Of a stretch of 64,000 nucleotides of DNA, positions 34,801 to 44,757 are shown in pieces; position 1 is the first letter of the stretch; each line of letters starts with the position of its first letter. Source of the stretch: Siphonodentalium dalli (lineage: Eukaryota; Mollusca; Scaphopoda; Gadilida; Siphonodentaliidae). Location: assembly GCA_032622095.1 (NCBI GenBank), contig CP136061.1, forward strand, positions 234,234,944 through 234,298,943, in the 5' to 3' direction. Both the position numbers and the translations under genes were made by a program. The notes under the pieces were generated by a model that was given only the letters and a program-made list of their open reading frames with translations, was not told where the DNA came from and searched no databases.

Positions 34801-37800
34801 GTCAATGAACCGTTTCCAATGATATCCATATATTTGTATGGTGTTATTGAGACAGACCGAAGATATTTTAGGCTGTTGAAGCTTTATTTGGGCGTTTTTG
34901 GCCGCTTTGTTGGGTAAAGGGTTAATCCTCTTCTACGACATTCCTGATAATAAACCTTTAAGGCAAGAGTTTCTGTGTTACTCAGTAAAAGTCACATTTT
35001 TTCCATAGACTGATCCGCACTTTAACCAGAATATCCCAGGTTGATAAAGCATCGTTCGATTCACGACCATCATACATCGTGGCAAGCTGCAAAACAGAGT
35101 TCAGTTCCCTCGCTACGCTATGTCTAAACGCTGCCGGCTTATGTATTTTCTTAAGGTGCGGGCAGCGGTAAGTCCTGCGTATAGGGGACTGAACTCTGCA
35201 CGGAGCTTGACATCGTAGTAGCACGTTTTCGCAGATTTATGAACACTTTTATAATGTATTTACTGTGCTCATGCCTTTATTGTGTAATCATTTTCTGTTC
35301 ACAAGATTCGTTGACTTCACATGTTGTTGCAACTTTAAATCGCGGAGAGTGCTACATATACAATGGTGATCAAATGACGGCAGATGGATACATATGGTAT
35401 CAACTTCAAGCTATTAAAGGAGTGGTGAGTCACATTATACGAATACATGCAGAACAATGTGCACTCATCGTATATAGCTTCAGCCATTTCATCACCCGGT
35501 CCTACATTCAAAAACAACGTTACATTTCACGTTCACGAAGCAGATGGCGTTCGTAAACAGACCGTGAAATGAAACAAAATATTTGCAATCACCACCATTC
35601 GTATCACAAATGTATCGCGAAAATCATCTAATTAATCCAGCGTCAGTACAAATTCCGATAAATATTCCGATATTTACACCCGATTGTCAGACGTTCACAA
35701 TCTTCTGTTTTAATCGGTGTTCACTCAATAATTATGGGGCTTTAATGCATAGAGAATGATTTTCATACTAACACTTTATGTTGTATAATATCACCCTGTA
35801 TATATATATAGACTATCCCATATGCAGGTTGGAATAAACATCACACGGATGTGAGATATGTCTACAAACATATTACCATGTGCCGGATTTAAATAGGCCA
35901 ATACATTCTAAACAATAACTGATCTACGTGTCATTGGTTTTACTCACATGTTTATGTATTAGTACATGAGTTTTATATATACGTTTCAGGGTTGGGTCGT
36001 CTAATGTCTAATAAACATCATTCATGAACTTCGATTGCAGCTTGCTTGGGTCGCAGGGAATTGGCTTGAAACATCTTCACTTTCTATGTGCACGTCAACG
36101 TCCACAAGCGGTTAGTGACCAACATTTACTAACTTCGAATCATCTTGCAGACGGGGGTAGTAGCAATATACAATTAAATGAGAATGTCACCTGAGAATTG
36201 TGTCCCTGTCTGCAGGAATTACAGATTCATGGTCCGTGTTTCCAACAAATTAGTCATAATTTATTAAGTCATGCAGTTTACAGCTTACCAGATAAAAGAA
36301 CATTGAGGAATACTTGCAATCGCCACAGTTCTGTTTCTCAGAATCAACTGTAACCTACACAAATCTCAAATAAATAAATGCGACATTTCTTCACATTACG
36401 TATATGTGCGGGCAGCGGTAAGTCCTGCCTAGGGGACTGAACTCTGCATGGAGCTTGTTCAAAAGTATCCAACAGTTTTGCATTGAAAGCGAGTACAACA
36501 GATAATTATTGAGAACGCGCTTTAGTATCTACCGCTGTTGGGAAGAGAAACCATGGATGCTCTTTATCTGCGACTGTCGTTGGAATATTTGCTCGCCTGA
36601 CAATAATGCAAATCGTGTGAAAGATACCCTGTCATATTTAACACCACATGTGTACTATTTCTTCGGCTTCATGGGTAAACAAAATATTTGATTTGAGTCG
36701 AGGGACCCACCCTTCAAAGATCAGAGTTATTAGATTTCAATTTTTGAAATATTGTTATTTTGTCCACCTCGACTGTTTGTCAGCCAAGCAAAAAATCTAC
36801 CGGAAATATATACGGACATCGTAAGTATCGCGGTAGTTTTGACATATCGGAAAATAATTTTCAGAATAAAAGTCGAAAATTATCACCAGAAACAAAATTA
36901 ACATAATCTTGTTATATATAGTTGACACGCGGTTACATTGGTATATATATACTTATTCACAATTCTGTAATCACATGTTTTATTAGAGAAAATAGACAGG
37001 ATTATAAAACCATGCCGATCATTCACACGTCGGAAAGAAGATGTTTGTATACATTTGTGATGACACATGCTGGGGAATTCCAGTTTGAACCAGGCATCAC
37101 CATATAAGGAATTCGAAGTATAAAACATAAATAGATTTTTCAAAAATCGAAATCTAAATAACTTCGTGTGTTGAAATGTGTGTATTTGTCAATCTTAGAT
37201 ATCGGACGCTAATTAAAAAATATAATATTAGCTGGTGGCGTCGAAGGTTTTGAGTGCATCAGCATCTCCAGATATACAGAAAGCGAATTTGCATTACATT
37301 AATGATATATTAACCCTTACTATACTAAATTTACTCATTTATGAGTAGTAATCCCATAGGGAAATGTTCAGATAATAAGTTCAACAAACGACCTTTCCTG
37401 AAAACCCCTCCAGAATCCAGATAAATAATATACCATTCCAATGTATACTTGTATCACTGGCTGGACGAATCCATTTAGTATAGAAAGGGTTAAACTGTAA
37501 AACCAGTTCTTGTTCTCCCATTTGAGTTGAGAGTTTTTAAATACAGGCCATGCATGTTCAGACGCCGTTGCCAAAGACTATGCTTGCAAGATTCTCCAGT
37601 TACACGATTCAGGGAAGATAACTCTGGCTAGCCGACATCCATCTGGTCAGCATGATCACGCATATCCGATCTACAACATCCAGGACGCATGCTCAGGACG
37701 AGCTGCCGCGAGATCACAGTTAGTATTCATATATTTAACTAAATTTATGTTGAAATCCTCGCTTTTTTAATTTAAGAAAATAAAACATTTATGTTTTGGA

Positions 37801-38940
37801 CCAGTTAACAAATCGTCATATCCATCATTTGGGTCTCTTATTGTCCGGTGATTTTGCTGGTCGAATGGTGGGATTCGGTTGACGGAATTAGGATAATCGT
37901 ATTATACACACAGAGAAAACAGCGATACAAATTGCCCGTATTCAGCACAAAGTATCAAATAAAATATGTATGATTTACCTTAAAGGTGGATTATCTCTTT
38001 GTAAACATGTATTATATAGTTACCTGGGTATAAAATATTAGATCTGAATCGAAGACTCATCTCCGGAAATGCTTCTGTCGATTAATATTAATTTTATTTC
38101 CAATATGTTCTGGTCTAAAAAGATGTGGTTGTTTAACTAACGAACAATAGTGGTTACTGTTAACAGAGACCATCAATTTTATGGTGTAATTTTGTCACAA
38201 ATAAAAATTAATTATACTCATTATCGCTTATAATTATGGGAAAAAACAATACAACCAATCAATCTGGGACATTTGACGTTCGGTGCGTAGCCATAGGAAC
38301 AGCCTAATGCTCTCTATCGCTAATGGTATCACCCGAATGGTCTTTTCTAAAAGTAGACAAATAAACGGTCCCAATAAAATATTCGAAATAAAATCAATAT
38401 TAATTGATAGAAGTCTTTCCAGACAGGGGTCTTCGGTTCATATTTATTATTTTATACCCACGCAACTATTTCAAATTTGTTATTTAAAGAGATAATCCAT
38501 CTTTAAGTTCGAAAAACGCTGATAAAATAACTACTTAGTGCAATGGTATGATCCGGATTCCCGGTTATGTTTATAACCAAATCCAAGTGGACCCAATATT
38601 CAATCTGTCATATGATATTAACAGTAATCAGTGGGCAAAGCGTATCAAAGGCTACACTTCTGATTTGCACTGAAACCGACCTACTATGAAGAGTAGATAT
38701 CGTGAAAATGTTCATCAAATAAGACAAAACATTCCACTTGCAACACATCTGAGGCCGGAGCTGCCAACTAAACCCCGCGCTAAATATAGAATGCCGAACT
38801 TTTCAGTAAACTGGTACCCAGCTGGTTATAGTCGGAAAAGGAAGTATATACGACTGGTAGGCGTGCGCTCTGCGTGGTAGAGATTGGTTGTATATACTTG
38901 TAGTCATCGCTGAGTGGGCAACAACTTTCGAAATGTTATA

Positions 38941-39023
<83 letters not shown>

Positions 39024-42000
39024 CCTCGCTCTCTCTCTTTGATAACAAGCGACTTGCGACCCGCTCTGTGGCGCACCCTCTGCTAATCAGACGAGAGGAG
39101 AATGGGATGAAGGATAACAAGGTCATTTGTTGAACTTATTATCTGAACATAATTATGTTATGAAGGAATGAGTAGTTAATGAGTAGTTAATGAGTAGTTA
39201 ATTAGTAGTTAATGAGTAGTTAGTAAAGAACTGGTTATATATCAAAATATCCTCACATATATCAAAGTATCCTCACATATATCAAAGTATCCTCACATAT
39301 ATCAAAGTATCCTCACATATATCAGGAATATCACAACCGAATTAGCCAGAAACGAAAATCTGTTCGAGCTGAGATCTGGGGGGGGGGGGGGGGAGGTGAC
39401 CACCTTTTCGTAAATATAACCAGCGAAGACTGGAATCCAACTTTCTGAATAACATTTCGCCATATTTCTGATTGGAGTATGGTCATGTTCATGCACATGT
39501 TGTAAATGTATTATGGGCTTTGTTGTATTATCGAACACAATACACCTGTACAATTATGTGTGCAACTGCGACATCATTTGGTTTTTCGAGATAGTGGCCA
39601 TGTTTGCGCAGATTCAGATTTCAGTTTACTAGTTTATTCAACAAATGTTAGATATAAAAAACATAATAAGTTATAACAATCAACATTTACAAATCATATC
39701 TATCAATTGTGTTTGTATTATAATTGTATTTGTGCTATTAATCCGATTCAAAATTGAATAATGTAAATTATAATTACACTGGTAATTGTGTTGAAGAGAG
39801 ATACACGAATTACTAGTAATTGTGACTATATTGAGATATACTTGACGTACAAGTACTTGTGCTGAAAATATACGTGTGACTGTTGCAATATGTGTGCAAT
39901 ATTACTCGAATAGTAGCATTACTTCACTATACAGTACGCTCTTAGTAAGTTACACTGAGCATATTAGAAATATACGTCTTATAAAAACTCATATGCCATG
40001 TTTATATATATATTTCAGTTATACGTTCTAATCTAAGTTATGAATGTTCTAATCCGATCAGGGGGGGGGGGGGTGGGTGGTCAAAGCAACCAACAAGCAA
40101 TTTTTTCCGCAACTAAAAAAAAAAAAATTCCTGCTGTTTTTTAGTGTTTTGGCAATGAGTTGGGCTTCAAAACCACTTTGAATGAGAGAAATAATGTAAT
40201 TCTAACTGGTAAACTGACTGCAGGCAGTTATCGTGTTGTATTTTGTTGCAAATTTTGAAATCCAAGATGGCCACTGGCAGCCATGTTTTTTTTGCCGAAT
40301 GACCTCAAAATGACTCATTCCTATTTACATGTCCATGTTAACATCCATGATAAATAGTATGCACAGAAATTCATATACAGCTGTTTACAGTGAATTTCCC
40401 CCCGCAAATCTCTGTTTTAGTGTTAAAAGGGGGGGGGGGGTGGGTGTAAAAAAACTGCCGAAAACGGAAAAAAAATTGGCAGTGGGGGTGGGTGGGTACA
40501 AAAAATGATCGAAAGGGAAAAAATGCCATACGTGCCTGAAATTTTTTTCCGACCCCCCCCCCTGATCCGATGCCATATTTGTACTATATTTCAGTTATAC
40601 GTGTAGTGAATGTTCTAATCCGGGTGCACCGGGTGGTTACGTGTGTTTAACACGGGAACTGTTACAGTACATATATGAAATCAGTCAACACCACCACATC
40701 CTGGTGAGTAAATGCTTATATGAACAGGTTCTTAAATTAAAAACAATACTAATGTGATTATAGTTGGTGAACGATCTGCTGTGTTGTTATCACAGAACAA
40801 TGCCGGTGTTGATTCGAACAAATACTTTCTCCAATATGCAAGTTAAACAGGAAATTGAAACACTAAGTTTGATCGATAATGTACTGCTCAGAAGCTTGTC
40901 TGAACATTTTTACTGTTTGGTAAACAGTTTGGTAAAATACTATGGAGTGGGCGAACCATTCGGACATTTCGAGATAACAACTATATACAAATCCCGTCGT
41001 TTCTCTTCGTTTGAATTACATGTGATGTGAATGTATTACTCCAACGAACGTATATATGTAAAGTTATCTCGAAATATCTGGTTGTTATCTCGAAATGTCC
41101 GGATGTTATCTCACAATTTCGAGATAGTATGTCGAAATTTTCGCACGAATTTAACGCATACTTGCATGTTTCGTGTCTCAACGACAAATAACTAAATCGA
41201 TGCGTTATATTACATTTCGTTTTGGAAATAGAGCATAAATGGCTGACTATTGGATAATACTTCACACATCTGGCACATCTATATAATCATAGCTGAATTA
41301 GTCATTTTCGCATAGTATCGTGCACAAAGACGCCCAGGATCTCTCAATTGTGCAAAAATACACTCAGGATCTCCCAAAATGTGCAAAATGTCATGCAGCC
41401 TCTCGAAGTCTCGTTATTATGCGACATGCAGTCAATCTCAACTCGGGTGTAATACCCATTCAAATTCCGTTCAAATTTTACTCGAATATCGCCAACAACT
41501 AATAATGATAATAATGAATAACATGCGAGTAATTTAAAATCGATTTTTTATGAGACTTTGAGTGGGTGACTTTTTGTTTTTGCACATTTTGGAGATCCTG
41601 TACATGGGGTCTTTTTGCACGAAATCAGACGACAATGACCAATTCGGGCGAAGTAACAAGTTTTATCAATCTGAACCTCTCTAAAAGCAGGCTTTTCTGT
41701 AAGGTGTAGAATGAACCATAATTCGTATATGATATAAACGGTGCATTCATGGCCCTACACTATAAAAATTACATAAACGGTGATTTGCACGAGGGGCGCT
41801 TAGTGCGTCGAGTACTATATACATGTGTATACCCCGATTATTGAATAATGTATGGGTACTTCTTGTAAATCACAATACTTGGCAAATTGAGTAACATTGA
41901 AATCAAAAGGTGGAACATTCAGCCCCTCCCCATTTTCCCTCAAATGCAAAAAGTGTCCTAATCAAGTAAAATCCAGTAAACATATGGATCGCCGAAGAGA

Positions 42001-42500
42001 TCATCTAAATCACTTCTTGTCGATGCATGTTGTAATTTAAGAGTCATTGACATGCGCAAATCCCAATCAACAACGAATTATTATTCAACATTATACTGTC
42101 ATTGTATTTAAATATCAATAATGTTCAATAAAATATGTCATCATCATCAACAACGAAAGAATACATTTGTAGAAATTCAGTCGAATATTAGGCCTATAGA
42201 ACACAAATTTATATTTCAAACTTACTATCATGGGATAGGGCCAGGGAGTGGGAATTTCGATCTAACACCCATGCTAATGGTCTCTGATATAACTTGAGTA
42301 ATCACATGCTCCCTTTTTTCCAGGTAAATGAGATTGCCGGGGCTTGTCATTCTTGTCACTCCCGTCATTACCGGGGCGAAGCCGTTGATCTCCATAACGA
42401 CGGCGGTACAAGCTATTACGTCAGCCATTGCAAAAGCATGCCACACGGAGTGGGATTCGAAGAGTCTGGCACACACGTGCACTGTCAATTCAACATCTAG
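28679..42500 (+). CDS. Secreted SH3b plus M15/Hedgehog-fold zinc DD-peptidase (six exons)
   Basis: Joining 28679-28802, 35306-35424, 36041-36110, 37562-37718, 40595-40703 and 42324-42500 gives 756 nt, 251 residues and a stop. All junctions are GT/AG and all phases agree. Residues 1-18 are a signal peptide. About 25-92 form a bacterial-type SH3 domain (GTCLCVHGSGVHARSD ... GECY ... ADGYIWYQL ... AWVAGNWL). Residues 110-251 form a zinc peptidase domain: SRHYRGEAVD at 206-215 fits the SxHxxGxAxD signature, with H208 and D215 as likely zinc ligands. E240-S-G-T-H244-V-H246-C fits the second half, with H246 as third ligand and E240 as likely general base. The same arrangement occurs in Hedgehog N-domains and bacterial/phage M15 peptidases. 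About 13 cysteines in the mature part suggest a disulphide-rich extracellular protein. Predicted role: cleaving peptide cross-links of bacterial peptidoglycan outside the cell (defence or digestion). Domain calls are from motifs; function is inference. Confidence 0.85.
29479..29630. repeat. Foldback hairpin (about 150 bp) in intron 1
   Basis: GGTATCTCACACTCGTCCTA pairs with the reverse complement TAGGAACTCATGTGAGATCC. The arms run inward through TTTATCAAC and AAATTC to a GCCTCGG/CCTCGGC apex near 29550. A related, looser foldback is at 58820-58975. Confidence 0.7.
30806..31648. mobile_element. 843-bp non-autonomous element, TATATATCCCACTTCCG ends
   Basis: The inverted ends begin CACC and share TATATATCCCACTTCCG, with partial match continuing through AAAAT.GG. 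TTATA flanks both sides (30801-30805 and 31649-31653), a likely 5-bp target duplication. The interior is non-coding. A CAC start with 5-bp duplications is seen in Transib, but the AT-rich target is unusual, so the superfamily is open. It sits in intron 1. Confidence 0.65.
31671..31800. other. Possible LINE 3' tail, minus strand
   Basis: TGCTTTATTCTC...AATAAACACATGG followed by AT-rich sequence has the look of an inverted LINE 3' end. No coding remnant is attached. Confidence 0.3.
32482..34020 (-). mobile_element. Decayed LINE (RT thumb to C-terminus), interrupted by an insertion
   Basis: Minus-strand pieces in order: 34007-33822 with VVKKFNYLGIIHTKSGSY and AKKVLADKATKAMYSI (typical post-YADD segment); 33711-33450 with YGESGRVPIDILINLRLIKYWFK; and 32940-32482 with SRFRDTWKAYINTAGSR, RFRTCNHQLPIEKGRW and the cluster CPLC...GDEIHYLLEC. 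Between the last two lies about 500 bp of unrelated sequence (about 32942-33448). Frames are broken and the 5' half is missing. It differs from the LINE at 1930-4030. Confidence 0.8.
33290..33448. repeat. 159-bp near-perfect palindrome with TTCG apex
   Basis: Arms of about 79 bp read from TAAGGATTAACTGTCATGTG to its complement at 33448, with one or two mismatches. The centre is AAACCCTTCGGGTTT, so a transcript would close on a C(UUCG)G-like loop. It forms the downstream edge of the insertion inside the decayed LINE. Confidence 0.9.
34120..34215. repeat. Foldback hairpin
   Basis: ATTGTGGTTTTAAC (34153-34170 region) pairs with GTTAAAACCACAAT, and the flanks TTTCAC.ATTCGTTG / CACTCGTTGTGAAAA extend the pairing. 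Loop about 30 bp. Confidence 0.6.
34463..34921. mobile_element. piggyBac-like MITE, copy 2
   Basis: 459 bp, TTAA on both sides (34459-34462 and 34922-34925), same CCCTTTACCCAACA ends and same two internal hairpins as copy 1. The spacer between the hairpins is longer through a duplication of the TGTTAAAAAATGTAAGAAAAA stretch. Lies in intron 1 of the SH3b-peptidase gene. Confidence 0.82.
35157..35212. repeat. Direct repeat upstream of exon 2
   Basis: GTGCGGGCAGCGGTAAGTCC, then GGGGACTGAACTCTGCACGG and AGCTTG. Near-identical copy at 36406-36454. The pair brackets exons 2 and 3. Confidence 0.75.
35306..35424 (+). CDS. Exon 2: SH3b core
   Basis: Acceptor TTCACAAG at 35298-35305 and donor GTG|GTGAGT. 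It restores the codon CAT across intron 1 and encodes residues 42-81. An ATG at 35239 would open a different hydrophobic leader in the same frame, but that sequence is the intron's T-rich tail; using it would cut the SH3b domain in half. Confidence 0.82.
36041..36110 (+). CDS. Exon 3: end of SH3b and Ser/Thr linker
   Basis: Acceptor TTCGATTGCAG, donor AGCG|GTTAGT. Encodes LAWVAGNWLETSSL and a Ser/Thr-rich linker (residues 82-104), ending in phase 1. Confidence 0.82.
36406..36454. repeat. Direct repeat downstream of exon 3
   Basis: Second copy of the sequence at 35157, four bases shorter in the middle. Confidence 0.75.
37562..37718 (+). CDS. Exon 4: start of peptidase domain
   Basis: Acceptor CATGTTCAG (an alternative AG 15 bp later, at 37576, is also in frame), donor CA|GTTAGT. 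Encodes residues 105-156, with YACKILQLHDSGKITL and a run ending GRAAARS, the region that precedes the catalytic half in related secreted proteins. Confidence 0.78.
38941..39038. repeat. (CT)n microsatellite
   Basis: About 90 bp of CT dinucleotides with a few CTATCT and CTCCCTCG interruptions at the right end. In intron 4. Confidence 0.97.
39167..39324. repeat. Two short tandem arrays
   Basis: 39167-39223: about five 11-bp units of AATGAGTAGTT. 39237-39324: about four and a half 20-bp units of ATATATCAAAGTATCCTCAC. Both in intron 4. Confidence 0.93.
39994..40058 (+). pseudogene. Damaged duplicate of the exon 5 acceptor boundary
   Basis: ATGCCATGTTT...TATTTCAGTTATACG, a small insertion, then TGAATGTTCTAATCCG repeats the intron end and first 30-odd bases of exon 5 (40570-40622). 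It was separated from the true exon when the MITE at 40059-40564 inserted between the two copies. Confidence 0.7.
40059..40564. mobile_element. 506-bp hAT-like MITE with poly-G/poly-C ends
   Basis: Starts CAGGGG (followed by a G run) and ends in a C run then CCTG. ATCCGAT flanks both sides (40052-40058 and 40565-40571), seven identical bases of what would be an 8-bp hAT duplication. Further G runs occur inside (40431, 40485). No coding content. Confidence 0.7.
40595..40703 (+). CDS. Exon 5: middle of peptidase domain
   Basis: Acceptor CTATATTTCAG, donor CTG|GTGAGT. Encodes residues 157-193, including APGGYVCL. A damaged duplicate of its 5' boundary lies at 39994-40058. Confidence 0.8.
40961..41101. 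repeat. Inverted repeat with GTTATCTCGAAAT motifs in intron 5
   Basis: Perfect 21-bp arms (40961-40981 and 41081-41101) around about 100 bp. GTTATCTCGAAAT or close variants occur at 41063, 41084 and 41107. Confidence 0.75.
42324..42500 (+). CDS. Exon 6: catalytic motifs and stop
   Basis: Acceptor CCCTTTTTTCCAG is strong. Encodes residues 194-251, with both zinc-ligand motifs, and stops at TAG 42498-42500. The opposite strand is open over most of this exon but shows no motif. Confidence 0.85.
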   Translation, partial: VNEIAGACHSCHSRHYRGEAVDLHNDGGTSYYVSHCKSMPHGVGFEESGTHVHCQFNI

Positions 42501-42551
42501 TTATGAGCAGATGCTGGCTGTTGGACAAGAGACTGTCAGATAATTGTTTAA

Positions 42552-42934
42552 CCCTTTACCCAACAAACCGGCCAAATAAAGCTTCAACAGCCTAAAATAT
42601 CTTCGGTCTGTCTCAATAGAACCATACAAATATGGATATCATTGGAACCGGCTCCTTGACCACATTGTGATAGTTACAGTTATGCCCTGTGCCAATGCAT
42701 TCTCTTATATATGCGAGTCGACCATAGGTCGCCTCGCATATATAAGAGAATGCATTGGCCTAAACAAAATTTTTTTTAAACACTTTTTTACCATTTTTTC
42801 TTACATTCTTTAACAATTTTATTATTTTTAATGTGTTAAGCCAATGCATTCTCTTATATATGCGAGGCGACCTATGGTCGACTCGCATATATAAGAGAAT
42901 GCATTGGCACAGGGCCGCTGTGTTGGGTAAAGGG
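42552..42934. mobile_element. piggyBac-like MITE, copy 3 (inverted orientation)
   Basis: 383 bp, TTAA on both sides (42548-42551 and 42935-42938), same ends and hairpins as copies 1 and 2 but reversed. It begins 51 bp past the stop codon of the SH3b-peptidase gene. Confidence 0.85.
42575..42580 (+). promoter_or_regulatory. Candidate poly(A) signal AATAAA inside the MITE
   Basis: First AATAAA after the SH3b-peptidase stop codon, 75 bp downstream, on the gene's sense strand. It is part of the MITE's conserved GAAGCTTTATTTGGCC segment, so the insertion may supply the gene's 3' end. Not tested. Confidence 0.4.
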
Positions 42935-43019
42935 TTAACTCAATACACTGAAGACATTTGTGACTATGCTCAATTGTCTTCCATGACTGGAGCTTCCTGA
43001 AATTTTGCAAACACGCTGT

Positions 43020-43190
43020 GTAAGAAATCTTATATATGCGAGTGTCCCAAATGGAGCCTCGCATATTTGAGAGAATACAGTGGCCTAACAATGTTGACTT
43101 TGACCCGTAAGCCAGTGCATTCTCTTATATATGCGAGGCTCCTTATATGAGACTCGCATATATTAGAAAATGCATTTACACAAGATCTTT
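43020..43190. repeat. Degenerate pair of MITE-type hairpins without terminal repeats
   Basis: CTTATATATGCGAG...CCTCGCATATTTGAGAGAATAC and GTGCATTCTCTTATATATGCGAGG...CTCGCATATATTAGAAAATGCA are eroded relatives of the hairpin core. No CCCTTTACCC ends accompany them. Confidence 0.65.
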
Positions 43191-43582
43191 AATGCTGCAA
43201 CAGTGCAGCTCCATCCATGAAGTTTTTATACAGTAGCATATACTCATAACACACTTGTGAGAGACGTACTATTTGAGATACGTACTGGATGTGATTCCGT
43301 TCCGTTAAAGAGGCGTGTTTCATGCTACTGTGTCAAACATTCAGTATTTTGTGAGGTTCAGTTATTGTCCTATTTATTCGGAGCAAACGTAGCCTTTTCG
43401 AAATAGCGGCGTAGCAAATTTTATCGGAACGGAATTATTCTTTGAGTATATAGCATCCGCTATACTAGTTTTCACCAGAAAGCTATAACGCGACTATTAA
43501 ACGGCGACTGCTGTTCGTGATCACTGGCTACCTTAAACTTCTCAGTATTGCACGGCTTATTTCTGTTACATCTCACATCATA

Positions 43583-44029
43583 CATGCAGCTAGCGTTGCT
43601 GGTGGGTATAGCTGTCCCATTTATAGTTCACCAGCAAAACACGAGTTTAACCATTTACCCATTGCATGTGGAATCTGTTAATTTGAGACACACCCAGTTT
43701 TTGTGGTACATTCGATTTCTTGCGGTACATTCTAGAATTGTACAACAAAACGACGTTGACATGTGCACGGGAACACACACACTACTGATCATGCCGGACG
43801 AGCATTGCAACCAGTTTCAGGCCAGGTATATCGCGACCGGGCATTCTGGAACTAGAAGAACTCGATCTTCTATTTTGCTTTCTATTCTACTCCGACATCT
43901 ACACTTTATAGCTCTGGTCCGTTTACCCAACAGTATCTCCACCACACTCAGCTCTGAACAATCAAGCACACCTCAATTAACTGGATGTATGCAGGGGCAT
44001 CTGAGCGCTTCACAAAAAGTCAAAGTGTA
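43583..44029 (+). CDS. Hypothetical ORF, possibly secreted
   Basis: 148 codons from ATG with a hydrophobic start (MQLALLVGIAVPFIV), no recognised domain. AATAAA follows at about 44060. The length is above average for this AT-rich DNA, but composition and residue order do not look like a conserved protein, and no splice partner is obvious. It may be chance. Confidence 0.25.
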
Positions 44030-44255
44030 GATAATAATTTAAAGATTTATTCACAATAAACATTTAAACTTATCTATGACTTGCGTTGCTTATCATAAAC
44101 AGTAATGGACACAGTAAATACGTCCCATACTTATTGCATGTATACAAGTATTTCCATCCAGCTTACGATGCCTTATCAAGTTATTATACAATGTTGTGTA
44201 CAGTATGTGTTTTTTTTCTTATATGAGTCCAGGTTGTGTTGAAAAGTAATATAAT

Positions 44256-44757
44256 ATGAATTTTCACCACGAGTACAAGAAAACATATACCGTACACACA
44301 ATTGTGGAGAACTGTATTGTGGACATTAGAGCGTGGATGATTACCGACCGACTCGTGATAAATGACGATAAGACTGAATTCATAATCATTGGTTCTCGAC
44401 AACAACTTCAGAAAGTCAACATCAGTTCAATTCATGTGGGAGATGCCGACATACCAACAAAGGACACTGTTCGCAACCTGGGATCGTATTTTGACACAAA
44501 CATGACAATGGATAACCATATCTCTAATATGTGTAAGAAGGCGTTCAGAGGTTTATACAAAATCCGACAAATTAGACAATACCTCGATGTAGACTCAACT
44601 AAGACATTGGTCCATGCTTTTGTCACGTCACACTTAGATTACTGTAATTCTTTACTGTATGGACTACCAGATTACCAGTGTGATCGCCTGCAAAAAGTGC
44701 TAAATGCTGCGGCGCGAGTTGTATCATACACTCCTCGGCATGAACATACAAGAAAAC
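44256..44757 (+). pseudogene. CR1/L2-like LINE reverse transcriptase fragment
   Basis: Begins at WMITDRLVINDDKTEFIIIGS, the segment after the YADD box. Continues through VRNLGSYFDTNMTMDNHI and SHLDYCNSLLYGLPDYQCDRLQ to NAAARVV, which is typical of CR1/L2 thumb regions. It stops being LINE at about 44757, where a composite repeat begins, and resumes at about 48170. Confidence 0.85.

Noticed and set aside
35157-35212. Spliced-leader RNA donor (CGGTAAGT in a repeat)
   Set aside because: No Sm site or snRNA-like hairpins follow, and the second copy is not a tandem array.
35239-35305. Alternative start of the peptidase gene with its own signal peptide (MNTFIMYLLCSC...)
   Set aside because: In frame, but it starts in the T-rich 3' end of intron 1 and would delete the first half of the SH3b domain that exon 1 supplies in perfect phase.
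38941-39126. Open frames across the (CT)n tract
   Set aside because: Low-complexity Ser/Leu or Glu/Arg runs produced by the dinucleotide repeat.
42228-42488. Minus-strand open frame opposite exon 6
   Set aside because: No motif; the plus strand carries both zinc-ligand signatures and a strong acceptor.
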